A DNA stretch of 64,000 nt from positions 1 to 64,000 of the forward strand of contig NW_027195516.1 in assembly GCF_038502225.1 (NCBI RefSeq), in the 5' to 3' direction. Below are positions 10,087 to 20,830 of the stretch, one piece after another. The position numbers and the translations under genes were made by a program. The first letter of the stretch is position 1. Each line of letters begins with the position of its first letter. This DNA comes from Cherax quadricarinatus. Taxonomy: Eukaryota > Arthropoda > Malacostraca > Decapoda > Parastacidae. The notes beneath the pieces were generated by a model. It was not told where the DNA came from. It saw only the letters and a program-made list of their open reading frames with translations, and ran no database searches.

Positions 10087-10101
10087 TTAATAAACTTGTC
10101 A
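10087..10101 (+). repeat. Target site duplication, right copy (LINE-T)
   Basis: TTAATAAACTTGTCA follows the LINE-T poly(A) directly and matches 3746-3760 at 14 of 15 bases. Confidence 0.85.
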
Positions 10102-10413
10102 AAGGGCAATGCAGCTGTACGAGTTTCAGCTCTGTTTGTCAAAACTGGGCGATAACGTTGCCCAGTGTTTACGTGGCTAGTTTTCCAAGGCATCAAACTA
10201 GCTTTCAAACAACATAGGGAGCCATGGAGGCGGCTTTCTGCACATTAAATGTATTTTGAATTATGTTATAAGGATGAACAGTTTCTCCTGGGATATTCAT
10301 AATGTGTATTCCACAATGTTTTATCTTTCATTTATTTATATTTAATGTTATGAAAAATTTATTTTCCCATAAGGAAATTATGCGATTTACTTCTGTTATC
10401 CCAGTGGTTTCTT
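10102..10413. other. Unannotated spacer
   Basis: AT-rich sequence between the LINE-T insertion and the 38-bp minisatellite. No gene or recognisable repeat was seen. Confidence 0.6.
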
Positions 10414-13400
10414 GTTATAGTAACTCAGTTATCATAATGATGTTGTATCATATTGTAGTAATTCAGTTAACATAATGATGTTGTATCATGTTACAGTAAC
10501 TCAGTTAATATAATGATGTTGTATCATGTTACAATAACTCAGTTAATATAATGATGTTGTATCATGTTACAGTAACTCAGTTAATATAATGATGTTGTAT
10601 CATGTTACAATAACTCAGTTATCACAATGATGTTGTTTCATGTTACAGTAACTCAGTTAATATAATGATGTTGTATCATGTTACAGTAACTCAGTTATCA
10701 TAATGATGTTGTATCATGTTACAGTAACTCAGTTATCATAATGATGTTGTATCATGTTACAGTAACTCAGTTAACATAATGATGTTGTATCATGTTACAG
10801 TAACTCAGTTATCATAATGATGTATCATGTTACAGTAACTCAGTTAATCATAATGATGTTGTATCATGTTACAGTAACTCAGTTATCATAATGATGTTGT
10901 ATCATGTTACAGTAACTCAGTTATCATAATAATGATGTTGTATCATGTTACAGTAACTCATAATGATGTTGTATCATGTTACAGTAACTCAGTTATCATA
11001 ATGATGTTGTATCATGTTACAGTAACTCAGTTATCATAATGATGTTGTATCATGTTACAGTAACTCAGTTATCATAATGATGTTGTATCATGTTACAGTA
11101 ACTCAGTTAACATAATGATGTTGTATCATGTTACAGTAACTCAGTTATCATAATGATGTTGTATCATGTTACAGTAACTCAGTTATCATAATGATGTTGT
11201 ATCATGTTACAGTAACTCAGTTATCATAATGATGTTGTATCATGTTACAGTAACTCAGTTAACATAATGATGTTGTATCATGTTACAGTAACTCAGTTAA
11301 CATAATGATGTTGTATCATGTTACAGTAACTCAGTTAACATAATGATGTTGTATCATGTTACAGTAACTCAGTTATCATAATGATGTTGTATCATGTTAC
11401 AGTAACTCAGTTATCATAATGATGTTGTATCATGTTACAGTAACTCAGTTAACATAATGATGTTGTATCATGTTACAGTAACTCAGTTAACATAATGATG
11501 TTGTATCATGTTACAGTAACTCAGTTATCATAATGATGTTGTATCATGTTACAGTAACTCAGTTAACATAATGATGTTGTATCATGTTACAGTAACTCAG
11601 TTATCATAATGATGTTGTATCATGTTACAGTAACTCAGTTAACATAATGATGTTGTATCATGTTACAGTAACTCAGTTAATATAATGATGTTGTATCATG
11701 TTACAGTAACTCAGTTATCATAATGATGTTGTATCATGTTACAGTAACTCAGTTATCATAATGATGTTGTATCATGTTACAGTAACTCAGTTAACATAAT
11801 GATGTTGTATCATGTTACAGTAACTCAGTTATCACAATGATGTTGTATCATGTTACAGTAACTCAGTTATCACAATGATGTTGTATCATGTTACAGTAAC
11901 TCAGTTATCACAATGATGTTGTATCATGTTACAGTAACTCAGTTAATATAATGATGTTGTATCATGTTACAGTAACTCAGTTAATATAATGATGTTGTAT
12001 CATGTTACAATAACTCAGTTATCACAATGATGTTGTATCATGTTACAGTAACTCAGTTATCACAATGATGTTGTATCATGTTACAATAACTCAGTTATCA
12101 CAATGATGTTGTATCATGTTACAGTAACTCAGTTATCATAATGATGTTGTATCATGTTACAGTAACTCAGTTATCATAATGATGTTGTATCATGTTACAG
12201 TAACTCAGTTATCATAATGATGTTGTATCATGTTACAGTAACTCAGTTAACATAATGATGTTGTATCATGTTACAGTAACTCAGTTAACATAATGATGTT
12301 GTATCATGTTACAGTAACTCAGTTATCATAATGATGTTGTATCATGTTACAGTAACTCAGTTATCATAATGATGTTGTATCATGTTACAGTAACTCAGTT
12401 AACATAATGATGTTGTATCATGTTACAGTAACTCAGTTAACATAATGATGTTGTATCATGTTACAGTAACTCAGTTATCATAATGATGTTGTATCATGTT
12501 ACAGTAACTCAGTTATCATAATGATGTTGTATCATGTTACAGTAACTCAGTTATCATAATGATGTTGTATCATGTTACAGTAACTCAGTTATCATAATGA
12601 TGTTGTATCATGTTACAGTAACTCAGTTATCATAATGATGTTGTATCATGTTACAGTAACTCAGTTAACATAATGATGTTGTATCATGTTACAGTAACTC
12701 AGTTATCATAATGATGTTGTATCATGTTACAGTAACTCAGTTATCATAATGATGTTGTATCATGTTACAGTAACTCAGTTATCATAATGATGTTGTATCA
12801 TGTTACAGTAACTCAGTTATCATAATGATGTTGTATCATGTTACAGTAACTCAGTTAACATAATGATGTTGTATCATGTTACAGTAACTCAGTTATCATA
12901 ATGATGTTGTATCATGTTACAGTAACTCAGTTATCATAATGATGTTGTATCATGTTGCAGTAACTCAGTTAACATAATGATGTTGTATCATGTTACAGTA
13001 ACTCAGTTAACATAATGATGTTGTATCATGTTACAGTAACTCAGTTATCATAATGATGTTGTATCATGTTACAGTAACTCAGTTATCATAATGATGTTGC
13101 ATCATGTTACAGTAACTCAGTTAACATAATGATGTTGTATCATGTTACAGTAACTCAGTTATCATAATGATGTTGTATCATGTTACAGTAACTCAGTTAT
13201 CATAATGATGTATCATGTTACAGTAACTCAGTTATCATAATGATGTTGTATCATGTTACAGTAACTCAGTTATCATAATGATGTTGTATCATGTTACAGT
13301 AACTCAGTTAACATAATGATGTTGTATCATGTTACAGTAACTCAGTTAACATAATGATGTTGCATCATGTTACAGTAACTCAGTTAACATAATGATGTTG

Positions 13401-14000
13401 TATCATGTTACAGTAACTCAGTTAACATAATGATGTTGTACCATGTTACAGTAACTCAGTTAACATAATGATGTTGTATCATGTTACAGTAACTCAGTTA
13501 ACATAATGATGTTGTATCATGTTACAGTAACTCAGTTAACATAATGATGTTGTATCATGTTACAGTAACTCAGTTATCATAATGATGTTGTATCATGTTA
13601 CAGTAACTCAGTTATCATAATGATGTATCATGTTACAGTAACTCAGTTATCATAATGATGTTGTATCATGTTACAGTAACTCAGTTATCATAATGATGTT
13701 GTATCATGTTACAGTAACTCAGTTAACATAATGATGTTGTATCATGTTACAGTAACTCAGTTAACATAATGATGTTGCATCATGTTACAGTAACTCAGTT
13801 AACATAATGATGTTGTATCATGTTACAGTAACTCAGTTAACATAATGATGTTGTACCATGTTACAGTAACTCAGTTAACATAATGATGTTGTATCATGTT
13901 ACAGTAACTCAGTTAACATAATGATGTTGTATCATGTTACAGTAACTCAGTTAACATAATGATGTTGTATCATGTTACAGTAACTCAGTTAACATAATGA
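10414..14000. repeat. 38-bp minisatellite, about 94 copies
   Basis: Tandem array of a 38-bp unit containing GTTACAGTAACTCAGTTA, TCATAATGATG and TTGTATCAT. The main variants at one site are TTATCATAA, TTAACATAA, TTAATATAA and TTATCACAA. A few units lack TTG and are 35 bp. Each unit is a chain of short odd palindromes. Near the 3' end a block of eleven units recurs at a spacing of 415 bp. No protein-coding role is apparent. Confidence 0.97.
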
Positions 14001-14080
14001 GGTTATAAAATGTTTTCTGGGATAATTTTGCTTAAAAAAGTGTTATTTTTTTATCTTTGTTACATTATTGTCCACTTGCG

Positions 14081-15500
14081 TTATCCAGCAGGTAGTAATG
14101 TAATCCAGCAGGCAGTAATGTAATCCAGCAGGCAGTAATGTAATCCAGCAGACAGTAATGTAATCCAGCAGGCAGTAATGTAATCCAGCAGTCAGTAATG
14201 TAATCCAGCAGGCAGTAATGTAATCCAGCAGGCAGTAATGTAATCCAGCAGACAGTAATGTAATCCAGCAGGCAGTAATGTAATCCAGCAGGCAGTAATG
14301 TAATCCAGCAGGCAGTAATGTAATCCAGCAGACAGTAATGTAATCCAGCAGGCAGTAATGTAATCCAGCAGGCAGTAATGTAATCCAGCAGACAGTAATG
14401 TAATCCAGCAGGCAGTAATGTAATCCAGCAGGCAGTAATGTAATCCAGCAGGCAGTAATGTAATCCAGCAGGCAGTAATGTAATCCAGCAGGCAGTAATG
14501 TAATCCAGCAGGCAGTAATGTAATCCAGCAGGCAGTAATGTAATCCAGCAGTCAGTAATGTAATCCAGCAGGCAGTAATGTAATCCAGCAGGCAGTAATG
14601 TAATCCAGCAGACAGTAATGTAATCCAGCAGGCAGTAATGTAATCCAGCAGGCAGTAATGTAATCCAGCAGGCAGTAATGTAATCCAGCAGGCAGTAATG
14701 TAATCCAGCAGGCAGTAATGTAATCCAGCAGTCAGTAATGTAATCCAGCAGGCAGTAGTGTTATCCAGCAGGCAGTAACGTAATCCAGCAGGCAGTAGTG
14801 TTATCCAGCAGGCAGTAACGTAATCCAGCAGGCAGTAGTGTTATCCAGCAGGCAGTAACGTAATCCAGCAGGCAGTAGTGTTATCCAGCAGGCAGTAACG
14901 TAATCCAGCAGGCAGTAATGTAATCCAGCAGTCAGTAATGTAATCCAGCAGGCAGTAATGTAATCCAGCAGGCAGTAATGTAATCCAGCAGGCAGTAATG
15001 TAATCCAGCAGGCAGTAATGTAATCCAGCAGGCAGTAATGTAATCCAGCAGGCAGTAATGTAATCCAGCAGGCAGTAATGTAATCCAGCAGGCAGTAATG
15101 TAATCCAGCAGGCAGTAATGTAATCCAGCAGGCAGTAATGTAATCCAGCAGGCAGTAATGTAATCCAGCAGGCAGTAATGTAATCCAGCAGGCAGTAATG
15201 TAATCCAGCAGGCAGTAATGTAATCCAGCAGGCAGTAATGTAATCCAGCAGGCAGTAATGTAATCCAGCAGGCAGTAATGTAATCCAGCAGGCAGTAATG
15301 TAATCCAGCAGGCAGTAATGTAATCCAGTAGGCAGTAATGTAATCCAGCAGGCAGTAATGTAATCCAGCAGGCAGTAATGTAATCCAGTAGGCAGTAATG
15401 TAATCCAGCAGGCAGTAATGTAATCCAGTAGGCAGTAATGTAATCCAGTAGACAGTAATGTAATCCAGAAGGCAGTAATGTAATCTAGTAGGCAGTAATG
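14081..15500. repeat. 20-bp minisatellite, 71 copies
   Basis: Unit TAATCCAGCAGGCAGTAATG repeated with exact 20-bp register over 1,420 bases. Variants are GACAGTAATG and GTCAGTAATG. Between about 14741 and 14920 two variants (...GTAGTG and ...GTAACG) alternate as a 40-bp dimer. An isolated unit sits at 15546-15565. Long minus-strand ORFs arise only because the unit has no stop in some frames. Confidence 0.97.
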
Positions 15501-15689
15501 CTGCCAAGCATGCGGTATTGCATTATACATTGTTAGCCATTTGTGTTATCCAGCAGTCAGTAATGTAGTATACATACACAATAATAAGATTAAGACATTA
15601 GTAGTTAATGTTAAACGATAAGACAGTGTTGACAAAGGTATGAAATTGTTCACATGTAAACAATGTCTGGAGAAAGTATTTGTGAAAGA
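15501..15689. other. Spacer between minisatellites
   Basis: Mostly unique AT-rich sequence with one stray 20-bp unit near 15546. Nothing else was recognised. Confidence 0.6.
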
Positions 15690-16843
15690 AACAACAACAA
15701 AGATCTGGGCCGGGAGAGTACCGGTGAACCAAGAACAAAGATCCGGGCTAGGAGACTACCGGTGAACCAACAACAACAAAGATCCGGGCTAGGAGACTAC
15801 CGCTGAACCAACAACAACAAAGATCCGGGCTAGGAGAGTACCCGTGAACCAACAACAACAAAGATCCGGGCCGGGAGACTACCGGTGAACCAACAACAAC
15901 AAAGATCCGGGCCGGGAGAGTACCGGTGAACCAACAACAACAAAGATCCGGGCCGGGAGACTACCGGTGAATCAACAACAACAAAGATCCGGGCTAGGAG
16001 AGTACCGGTGAACCAACAACAACAAAGATCCGGGCCGGGAGAGTACCGGTGAACCAAAAACAACAAAGATCCGGGCTAGGAGAGTACCCGTGAACCAACA
16101 ACAACAAAGATCCGGGCCGGGAGAGTACCGGTGAACCAACAACAACAAAGATGCGGGCCGGGAGAGTACCGGTGAACCAACAACAACAAAGATCCGGGCC
16201 GGGAGATAACCGGTGAACCAACAACAACAAAGATCCGGGCCGGGAGAGTACCGGTGAACCAACAACAACAAAGCTCCGGGCCGGGAGAATACTGGTGAAC
16301 CAAGAACAAAGATCTGGGCCGGGAGAGTACCGGTGAACCAACAACAACAAAGATCCGGGCCGGGAGAGTACCGGTGAACCAACAACAACAAAGATCCGGG
16401 CTAGGAGAGTACCGGTGAACCAACAACAACAAAGATCCGGGCCGGGAGAGTACTGGTGAACCAACAACAACAAAGATCCGGGCCGGGAGAGTACCGGTGA
16501 ACCAACAACAACAAAGATCCGGGCCGGGAGAGTACCGTTGAACCAACAACAACAAAGATCCGGGCCGGGAGAGTACTGGTGAACCAAGAACAACAAAGAT
16601 CTGGGCCGGGAGAGTACCGGTGAACCAACAACAACAAAGATGCGGGCCGGGAGAGTACCGTTGAACCAACAACAACAAAGATGCGGGCCGGGAGAGTACC
16701 GGTGAACCAACAACAACAAAGATCCGGGCTAGGAGAGTACCGGTGAACCAACAACAACAAAGATCCGGGCTAGGAGAGTACCGGTGAACCAACAACAACA
16801 AAGATCCGGGCCGGGAGAGTAACGGTGAACCAACAACAACAAT
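15690..16843. repeat. 41-bp minisatellite, about 28 copies
   Basis: GC-rich unit built of GATCCGGGCCGGGAGAG, TACCGGTGAACC and a CAACAACAACA stretch. Variants include GGGCTAGG for GGGCCGGG and GACTACC for GAGTACC. One early unit and one at about 16302 lack part of the CAA stretch. The minus-strand ORFs are artefacts of a stop-free unit. Confidence 0.97.
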
Positions 16844-17061
16844 AGTGTGTTAACGTGCCCCCCCCCTCTTTTACAAAGAACAACAAGGTAGTAAACACAC
16901 ACACAAACACACGTGAAAACAGGAAATATTATAGTAATATATATTAGTGTATATTAATGAGGAATTGAGTGTGAAATAATTCTATAATCTTCAAAAGGAG
17001 CGTAGCCTAGTGTGATATATGAACCCCCCTTTTTTAAGACTAATACAAAAGCGCGTGCCCA
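16844..17061. other. Spacer before LINE-C cluster
   Basis: Mostly unique AT-rich sequence with a C-run near 16857 and a short AC-rich patch near 16893. No gene was seen. Confidence 0.6.
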
Positions 17062-17113
17062 CGCACATGCGCACACACACATACTCCTATACACACATAC
17101 ACATACACATGCA

Positions 17114-17168
<55 letters not shown>
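17062..17168. repeat. (AC)n microsatellite, 5' flank of LINE-C copy A
   Basis: Imperfect then pure AC dinucleotides ending where LINE-C copy A begins. The long ORF through copy A is artificially extended through this tract. Confidence 0.95.
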
Positions 17169-17170
<2 letters not shown>

Positions 17171-17171
17171 C

Positions 17172-17495
17172 CAGGTGACAAATTTTCAGAGAATTGGGTG
17201 GTTTGCGAGTGGAAGGATACGGCCTGTCAGAGTAACTTTCAAGGAAGAATCAGTTCGAATCAGGATTCTGCAAGAGAAAGCAAGACTGAGAGACAAAGAG
17301 GGGTACCAGAGAGTATTCCTCGACCGCGACAGAACACAAGAAGAAAGGACTACACTGAAAGAGAGGGTACAGAGACGCAAGGAGGAACGAGAAGCAATGA
17401 AAATGAGCAGGACCCAGACACAGGAGGAAGGGCAAACACACCCCACAGAATCTCCCACCAAAAGACCCCACCCGCGACATTCCCAACGCAACTGA
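17172..17495 (+). pseudogene. LINE-C ORF1 C-terminal fragment, copy A
   Basis: In a frame different from ORF2, residues VTNFQRIG..., RPVRVTF, EGYQRVFLDRDRTQEER and a basic helix are read until a stop. The pattern R.I.VTF...(Y)..VF.DRDRT..ER recurs in copy C (23026-23300) and in the decayed copy at 53910-54480, so it is the conserved end of this family's ORF1, probably an RNA-binding domain. The N-terminal part is missing because insertion stopped at the (AC)n tract. Confidence 0.7.
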
Positions 17496-17689
17496 GCAAC
17501 CTATACTCCAACCCACTCACTGTTCCCTCTGCCACCAACCCCCTTATCACAAACCTCACCCCAACAGCTGTCCCTTATGGGCATTCTGACCCCACCCCCA
17601 TCAGCACATACCCCACCTACACCACAGCCCCATATAGGCCCCCACCAAGGCTCTCCCTCCCCCAACCCCAATACACTTGCATGACCACA

Positions 17690-20572
17690 ATGATAGAAAA
17701 GAAACTAAAGGTTTGGTACACAAATGCGGATGGAATAATGAATAAACATGAGGAGTGGAATGAAAGAATCAGTGAAAAATCCCCAGACATCATAGCAGTC
17801 ACAGAAACAAAACTCGCTGAGATAATAACAGACACAATCTTCCCAACAGGATATCAGATCCTGAGGAAAGATAGAAGGAGTAGAGGGGGAGGAGGGGTTG
17901 CACTGCTCATAAAACACCAATGGGGATTTGAGGAAATGGAAGGCATGGACATGATTGGAGAAAGAGACTACATTGTAGGTACAATTCAGTCCGGAGAACA
18001 TAAAGTAGTCATTGGAGTGATGTATAACCCACCACAGAACTGCAGGAGGCCAAGAGAGGAGTACGAAGAAAACAACAGGGTGATGGTGGACACACTGGCT
18101 GAGGTGGCAAGAAGAGCTCACTCGAGCAGAGCAAAGCTACTGGTAATGGGCGATTTCAACCACAGGGAGATCGACTGGGAAAACCTGGAGCCACATGGGG
18201 GTCCCGAAACATGGAGAGCAAAGATGATGGATGTGGTACTTGAAAACCTCATGCATCAACATGTCAGGGACACAACCAGAGAGAGAGGGGAGGATGAGCC
18301 AGCAAGACTGGATCTTGTGTTCACCCTGAGCAGTTCAGACATCGAGGACATCACTTACGAGAGGCCCCTTGGAGCTAGCGATCATGTGGTTCTGAGTTTT
18401 GACTATATAGTAGAGTTACAAGTGGAGAAGGGAACAGGAACTGAAGGGGACAGGCCAAACTACAAAAGGGGGGACTACACAGGTATGAGAAACTTCCTGC
18501 AGGAGGTTCAGTGGGACAGAGAAATGGTAGGAAAATCAGTAAACGAGATGATGGAATATGTGGCAACAAAGTGCAAGGAGGCAGAGGAAAGTTTTGTTCC
18601 CAAGGGAAACAGAAATAATAGGAAGACCAAGACGAGTCCTTGGTTTACCCGAAGGTGTAGGGAGGCAAAAGCTAAGTGCAACAGAGAATGGAAAAGGTAC
18701 AGGAGGCATAGGACCCAGGAAAACAAGGAGATTAGTAGAAGAGCCAGAAACGAGTATGCACAGATAAGGAGGGAGGCCCAGAGACAGTATGAAAACGACA
18801 TAGCATCGAAAGTCAAATCTGACCCGAAACTGCTGTATAGCCACATTAGGAAGAAGACAACAGTCAAGGACCAGGTGATAAGGCTGAGGAAAGAAGGTGG
18901 GGAACTCACAAGAAACGATCAAGAGGTATGTGAGGAGCTCAACACGAGATTTAAGGAAGTATTTACAGTAGAGACAGGAAGGACTCTGGGGGGACAGACC
19001 AGATGGGGACACCAACAAGGAATACACCAACAAGTGTTGGACGACATACATACAGATGAGGAGGAGGTAAAGAAACTGCTAAGGGACATCGATACCTCAA
19101 AGGCAATGGGACCGGACAACATCTCTCCATGGGTCCTTAGAGAGGGAGCAGATATGTTGTGTGTACCACTTACCACAATCTTCAACACATCCCTGGAAAC
19201 TGGGCAACTACCTGAGGTATGGAAGACAGCAAATGTAGTTCCCATTTTCAAAAAAGGAGACAGAAAAGAGGCACTAAACTATAGACCTGTGTCATTGACG
19301 TGTATAGTATGCAAAATTATGGAGAAGATTATCAGGAGGAGAGTGGTGGAGCACCTGGAACGGAACAGGAGTATAAATGCCAACCAGCACGGATTCACGG
19401 AAGGCAAATCCTGTGTCACAAACCTTCTGGAGTTTTATGATAAAATAACAGAAGTAAGACAAGAGAGAGAGGGGTGGGTTGATTGCATCTTCTTGGACTG
19501 CAAGAAGGCCTTTGACACAGTTCCTCACAAGAGATTAGTGCAGAAGCTAGAGCATCAGGCGCATATAACAGGAAGGGCACTGCAATGGATCAGAGAATAC
19601 CTGACAGGGAGGCAACAACGAGTCATGGTACGTAATGACGTATCACAGTGGGCACCTGTGACGAGCGGGGTCCCACAGGGGTCGGTCTTAGGACCAGTGC
19701 TATTTTTGGTATATGTGAACGACATGACGGAAGGGTTAGACTCAGAAGTGTCCCTGTTTGCAGATGATGTGAAGTTAATGAGGAGAATTAAATCTGATGA
19801 GGACCAGGCAGGACTTCAAAGAGACCTGGACAGACTGGACACCTGGTCCAGCAAATGGCTTCTCGAATTTAATCCTGCCAAATGCAAAGTCATGAAGATA
19901 GGGGAAGGGCACAGAAGACCGCAGACAGAGTATAGGCTAGGTGGACAAAGACTGCAAACCTCACTCAAGGAGAAAGATCTTGGGGTGAGTATAACACCGA
20001 GCATGTCTCCGGAAGCACACATCAATCAGATAACTGCTGCAGCATATGGGCGCCTGGCAAACCTGAGAACAGCATTCCGATACCTTAGCAAGGAATCATT
20101 CAAGACACTGTACACCGTGTATGTCAGGCCCATACTGGAGTATGCAGCACCTGTTTGGAACCCGCACTTGATAAAGCACGTCAAGAAACTAGAGAAAGTA
20201 CAAAGGTTTGCAACAAGGTTAGTTCCAGAGCTAAGGGGAATGTCCTATGAAGAAAGATTAAGGGAAATCGGCCTGACCACACTGGAGGACAGGAGGGTCA
20301 GGGGAGACATGATAACGACATATAAAATACTGCGTGGAATAGACAAGGTGGACAAGGACAGGATGTTCCAGGGAGGGGACACAGAAACAAGAGGCCACAA
20401 TTGGAAGTTGAAGACACAAATGAGTCAGAGAGATAGTAGGAAGTATTTCTTCAGTCATAGAGTTGTAAGGCAGTGGAATAGCCTAGAAAATGACGTAGTG
20501 GAGGCAGGAACCATACACAGTTTTAAGACGAGGTTTGATAAAGCTCATGGAGCGGGGAGAGAGAGGGCCTAG
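17690..20572 (+). CDS. LINE-C ORF2, EEP endonuclease-reverse transcriptase (copy A)
   Basis: 960 residues from the ATG at 17690 (an ATG three codons upstream at 17681 is equally possible). That start aligns with MERKLKVWYTN in copy C. The endonuclease has YTNADG, the catalytic Glu in VTETKL, YNPP, GDFNHREIDW, DLVF and SDH at residues 230-232. A basic linker rich in RRAR/RREAQ follows. RT has NYRPVSL, QHGF, FLDCKKAFD, SGVPQGSVLGP and the catalytic FADD at residues 690-693, then a thumb with KDLGV and YVRPILEYA.PVW. No stop, frameshift or lost catalytic residue was seen. The frame continues open upstream through (AC)n, but that part is not coding. Confidence 0.9.
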   Translation: MIEKKLKVWYTNADGIMNKHEEWNERISEKSPDIIAVTETKLAEIITDTIFPTGYQILRKDRRSRGGGGVALLIKHQWGFEEMEGMDMIGERDYIVGTIQSGEHKVVIGVMYNPPQNCRRPREEYEENNRVMVDTLAEVARRAHSSRAKLLVMGDFNHREIDWENLEPHGGPETWRAKMMDVVLENLMHQHVRDTTRERGEDEPARLDLVFTLSSSDIEDITYERPLGASDHVVLSFDYIVELQVEKGTGTEGDRPNYKRGDYTGMRNFLQEVQWDREMVGKSVNEMMEYVATKCKEAEESFVPKGNRNNRKTKTSPWFTRRCREAKAKCNREWKRYRRHRTQENKEISRRARNEYAQIRREAQRQYENDIASKVKSDPKLLYSHIRKKTTVKDQVIRLRKEGGELTRNDQEVCEELNTRFKEVFTVETGRTLGGQTRWGHQQGIHQQVLDDIHTDEEEVKKLLRDIDTSKAMGPDNISPWVLREGADMLCVPLTTIFNTSLETGQLPEVWKTANVVPIFKKGDRKEALNYRPVSLTCIVCKIMEKIIRRRVVEHLERNRSINANQHGFTEGKSCVTNLLEFYDKITEVRQEREGWVDCIFLDCKKAFDTVPHKRLVQKLEHQAHITGRALQWIREYLTGRQQRVMVRNDVSQWAPVTSGVPQGSVLGPVLFLVYVNDMTEGLDSEVSLFADDVKLMRRIKSDEDQAGLQRDLDRLDTWSSKWLLEFNPAKCKVMKIGEGHRRPQTEYRLGGQRLQTSLKEKDLGVSITPSMSPEAHINQITAAAYGRLANLRTAFRYLSKESFKTLYTVYVRPILEYAAPVWNPHLIKHVKKLEKVQRFATRLVPELRGMSYEERLREIGLTTLEDRRVRGDMITTYKILRGIDKVDKDRMFQGGDTETRGHNWKLKTQMSQRDSRKYFFSHRVVRQWNSLENDVVEAGTIHSFKTRFDKAHGAGRERA

Positions 20573-20640
20573 TAGCAACCGGTGAAGAGGCGGGGCCAGG
20601 AGCTAGGACTCGACCCCTGCAACCACAAATAGGTGAGTAC
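20573..20640 (+). other. LINE-C 3' UTR and tail, copy A
   Basis: Conserved short 3' UTR with GAAGAGGCGGGGCCAGGAGC and ACTCGACCCCTGCAACC, ending in AAATAGGTGAGTAC. All plus-strand copies that reach the 3' end have it. The terminal AGGTGAGTA also matches a metazoan 5' splice site consensus. Confidence 0.85.
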
Positions 20641-20665
20641 ACACACACACACACACACACACACA
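20639..20665. repeat. (AC)n microsatellite
   Basis: Pure AC dinucleotides between LINE-C copy A and fragment B'. Confidence 0.95.
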
Positions 20666-20794
20666 TAGCTTTAAGCAGAGGTATGATAAAGCTCACGGCT
20701 CAGGGAGAGTGACCTAGTAGCGATCAGTGAAGAGGCGGGGCCAGGAGCTCGGACTCGACCCCCGGAACCTCAACTAGGTGAGTACAACTAGGTG

Positions 20795-20799
<5 letters not shown>
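20663..20799 (+). mobile_element. LINE-C fragment B', extreme 5' truncation
   Basis: Only the last codons of ORF2, the 3' UTR and two tail units (AACTAGGTGAGTAC twice) are present. It starts in (AC)n with shared bases ACATAG at the junction and ends in (AC)n. Sequence details (TCAGGGAGAGTGACC, CTCAACTAGG) match copy D rather than A, B and C. Confidence 0.88.

Positions 20800-20828
<29 letters not shown>
20798..20828. repeat. (AC)n microsatellite
   Basis: Pure AC dinucleotides separating LINE-C fragment B' from copy B. Confidence 0.95.

Positions 20829-20830
<2 letters not shown>

Larger units (their letters stand above)
17169..20640 (+). mobile_element. LINE-C copy A (CR1-like), 5'-truncated in ORF1
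   Basis: Begins directly after (AC)n inside the ORF1 C-terminus, carries an uninterrupted ORF2, then a 65-bp 3' UTR with GAAGAGGCGGGGCCAGGAGC and a tail unit AAATAGGTGAGTAC, followed by another (AC)n. An EEP endonuclease plus RT without RNase H, and a tail of short tandem units instead of poly(A), fit the CR1/L2 superfamily; exact clade is inferred. It has the best-preserved ORF2 of the six copies in the window. Confidence 0.88.

Noticed and set aside
10414..14000. CRISPR-like regular repeats
   Set aside because: Units are contiguous with no unique spacers, sequence context is eukaryotic, and no cas genes exist in the window. The same holds for the other minisatellites.
14841..15530. Minus-strand ORFs repeating DYITACWITLLPAGLHYCLL
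   Set aside because: Artefact of the 20-bp minisatellite (60-bp supercycle without stops). Two frames give the same peptide.
15830..16801. Minus-strand ORFs repeating FVVVGSPVLSRPGSLLLL
   Set aside because: Artefact of the 41-bp minisatellite; overlapping frames all encode it.
17012..17690. N-terminal extension of the copy A ORF through HTHTHT
   Set aside because: It translates the (AC)n tract and the ORF1 region in the wrong frame. Copies C and D align with ORF2 only from MERKLK.
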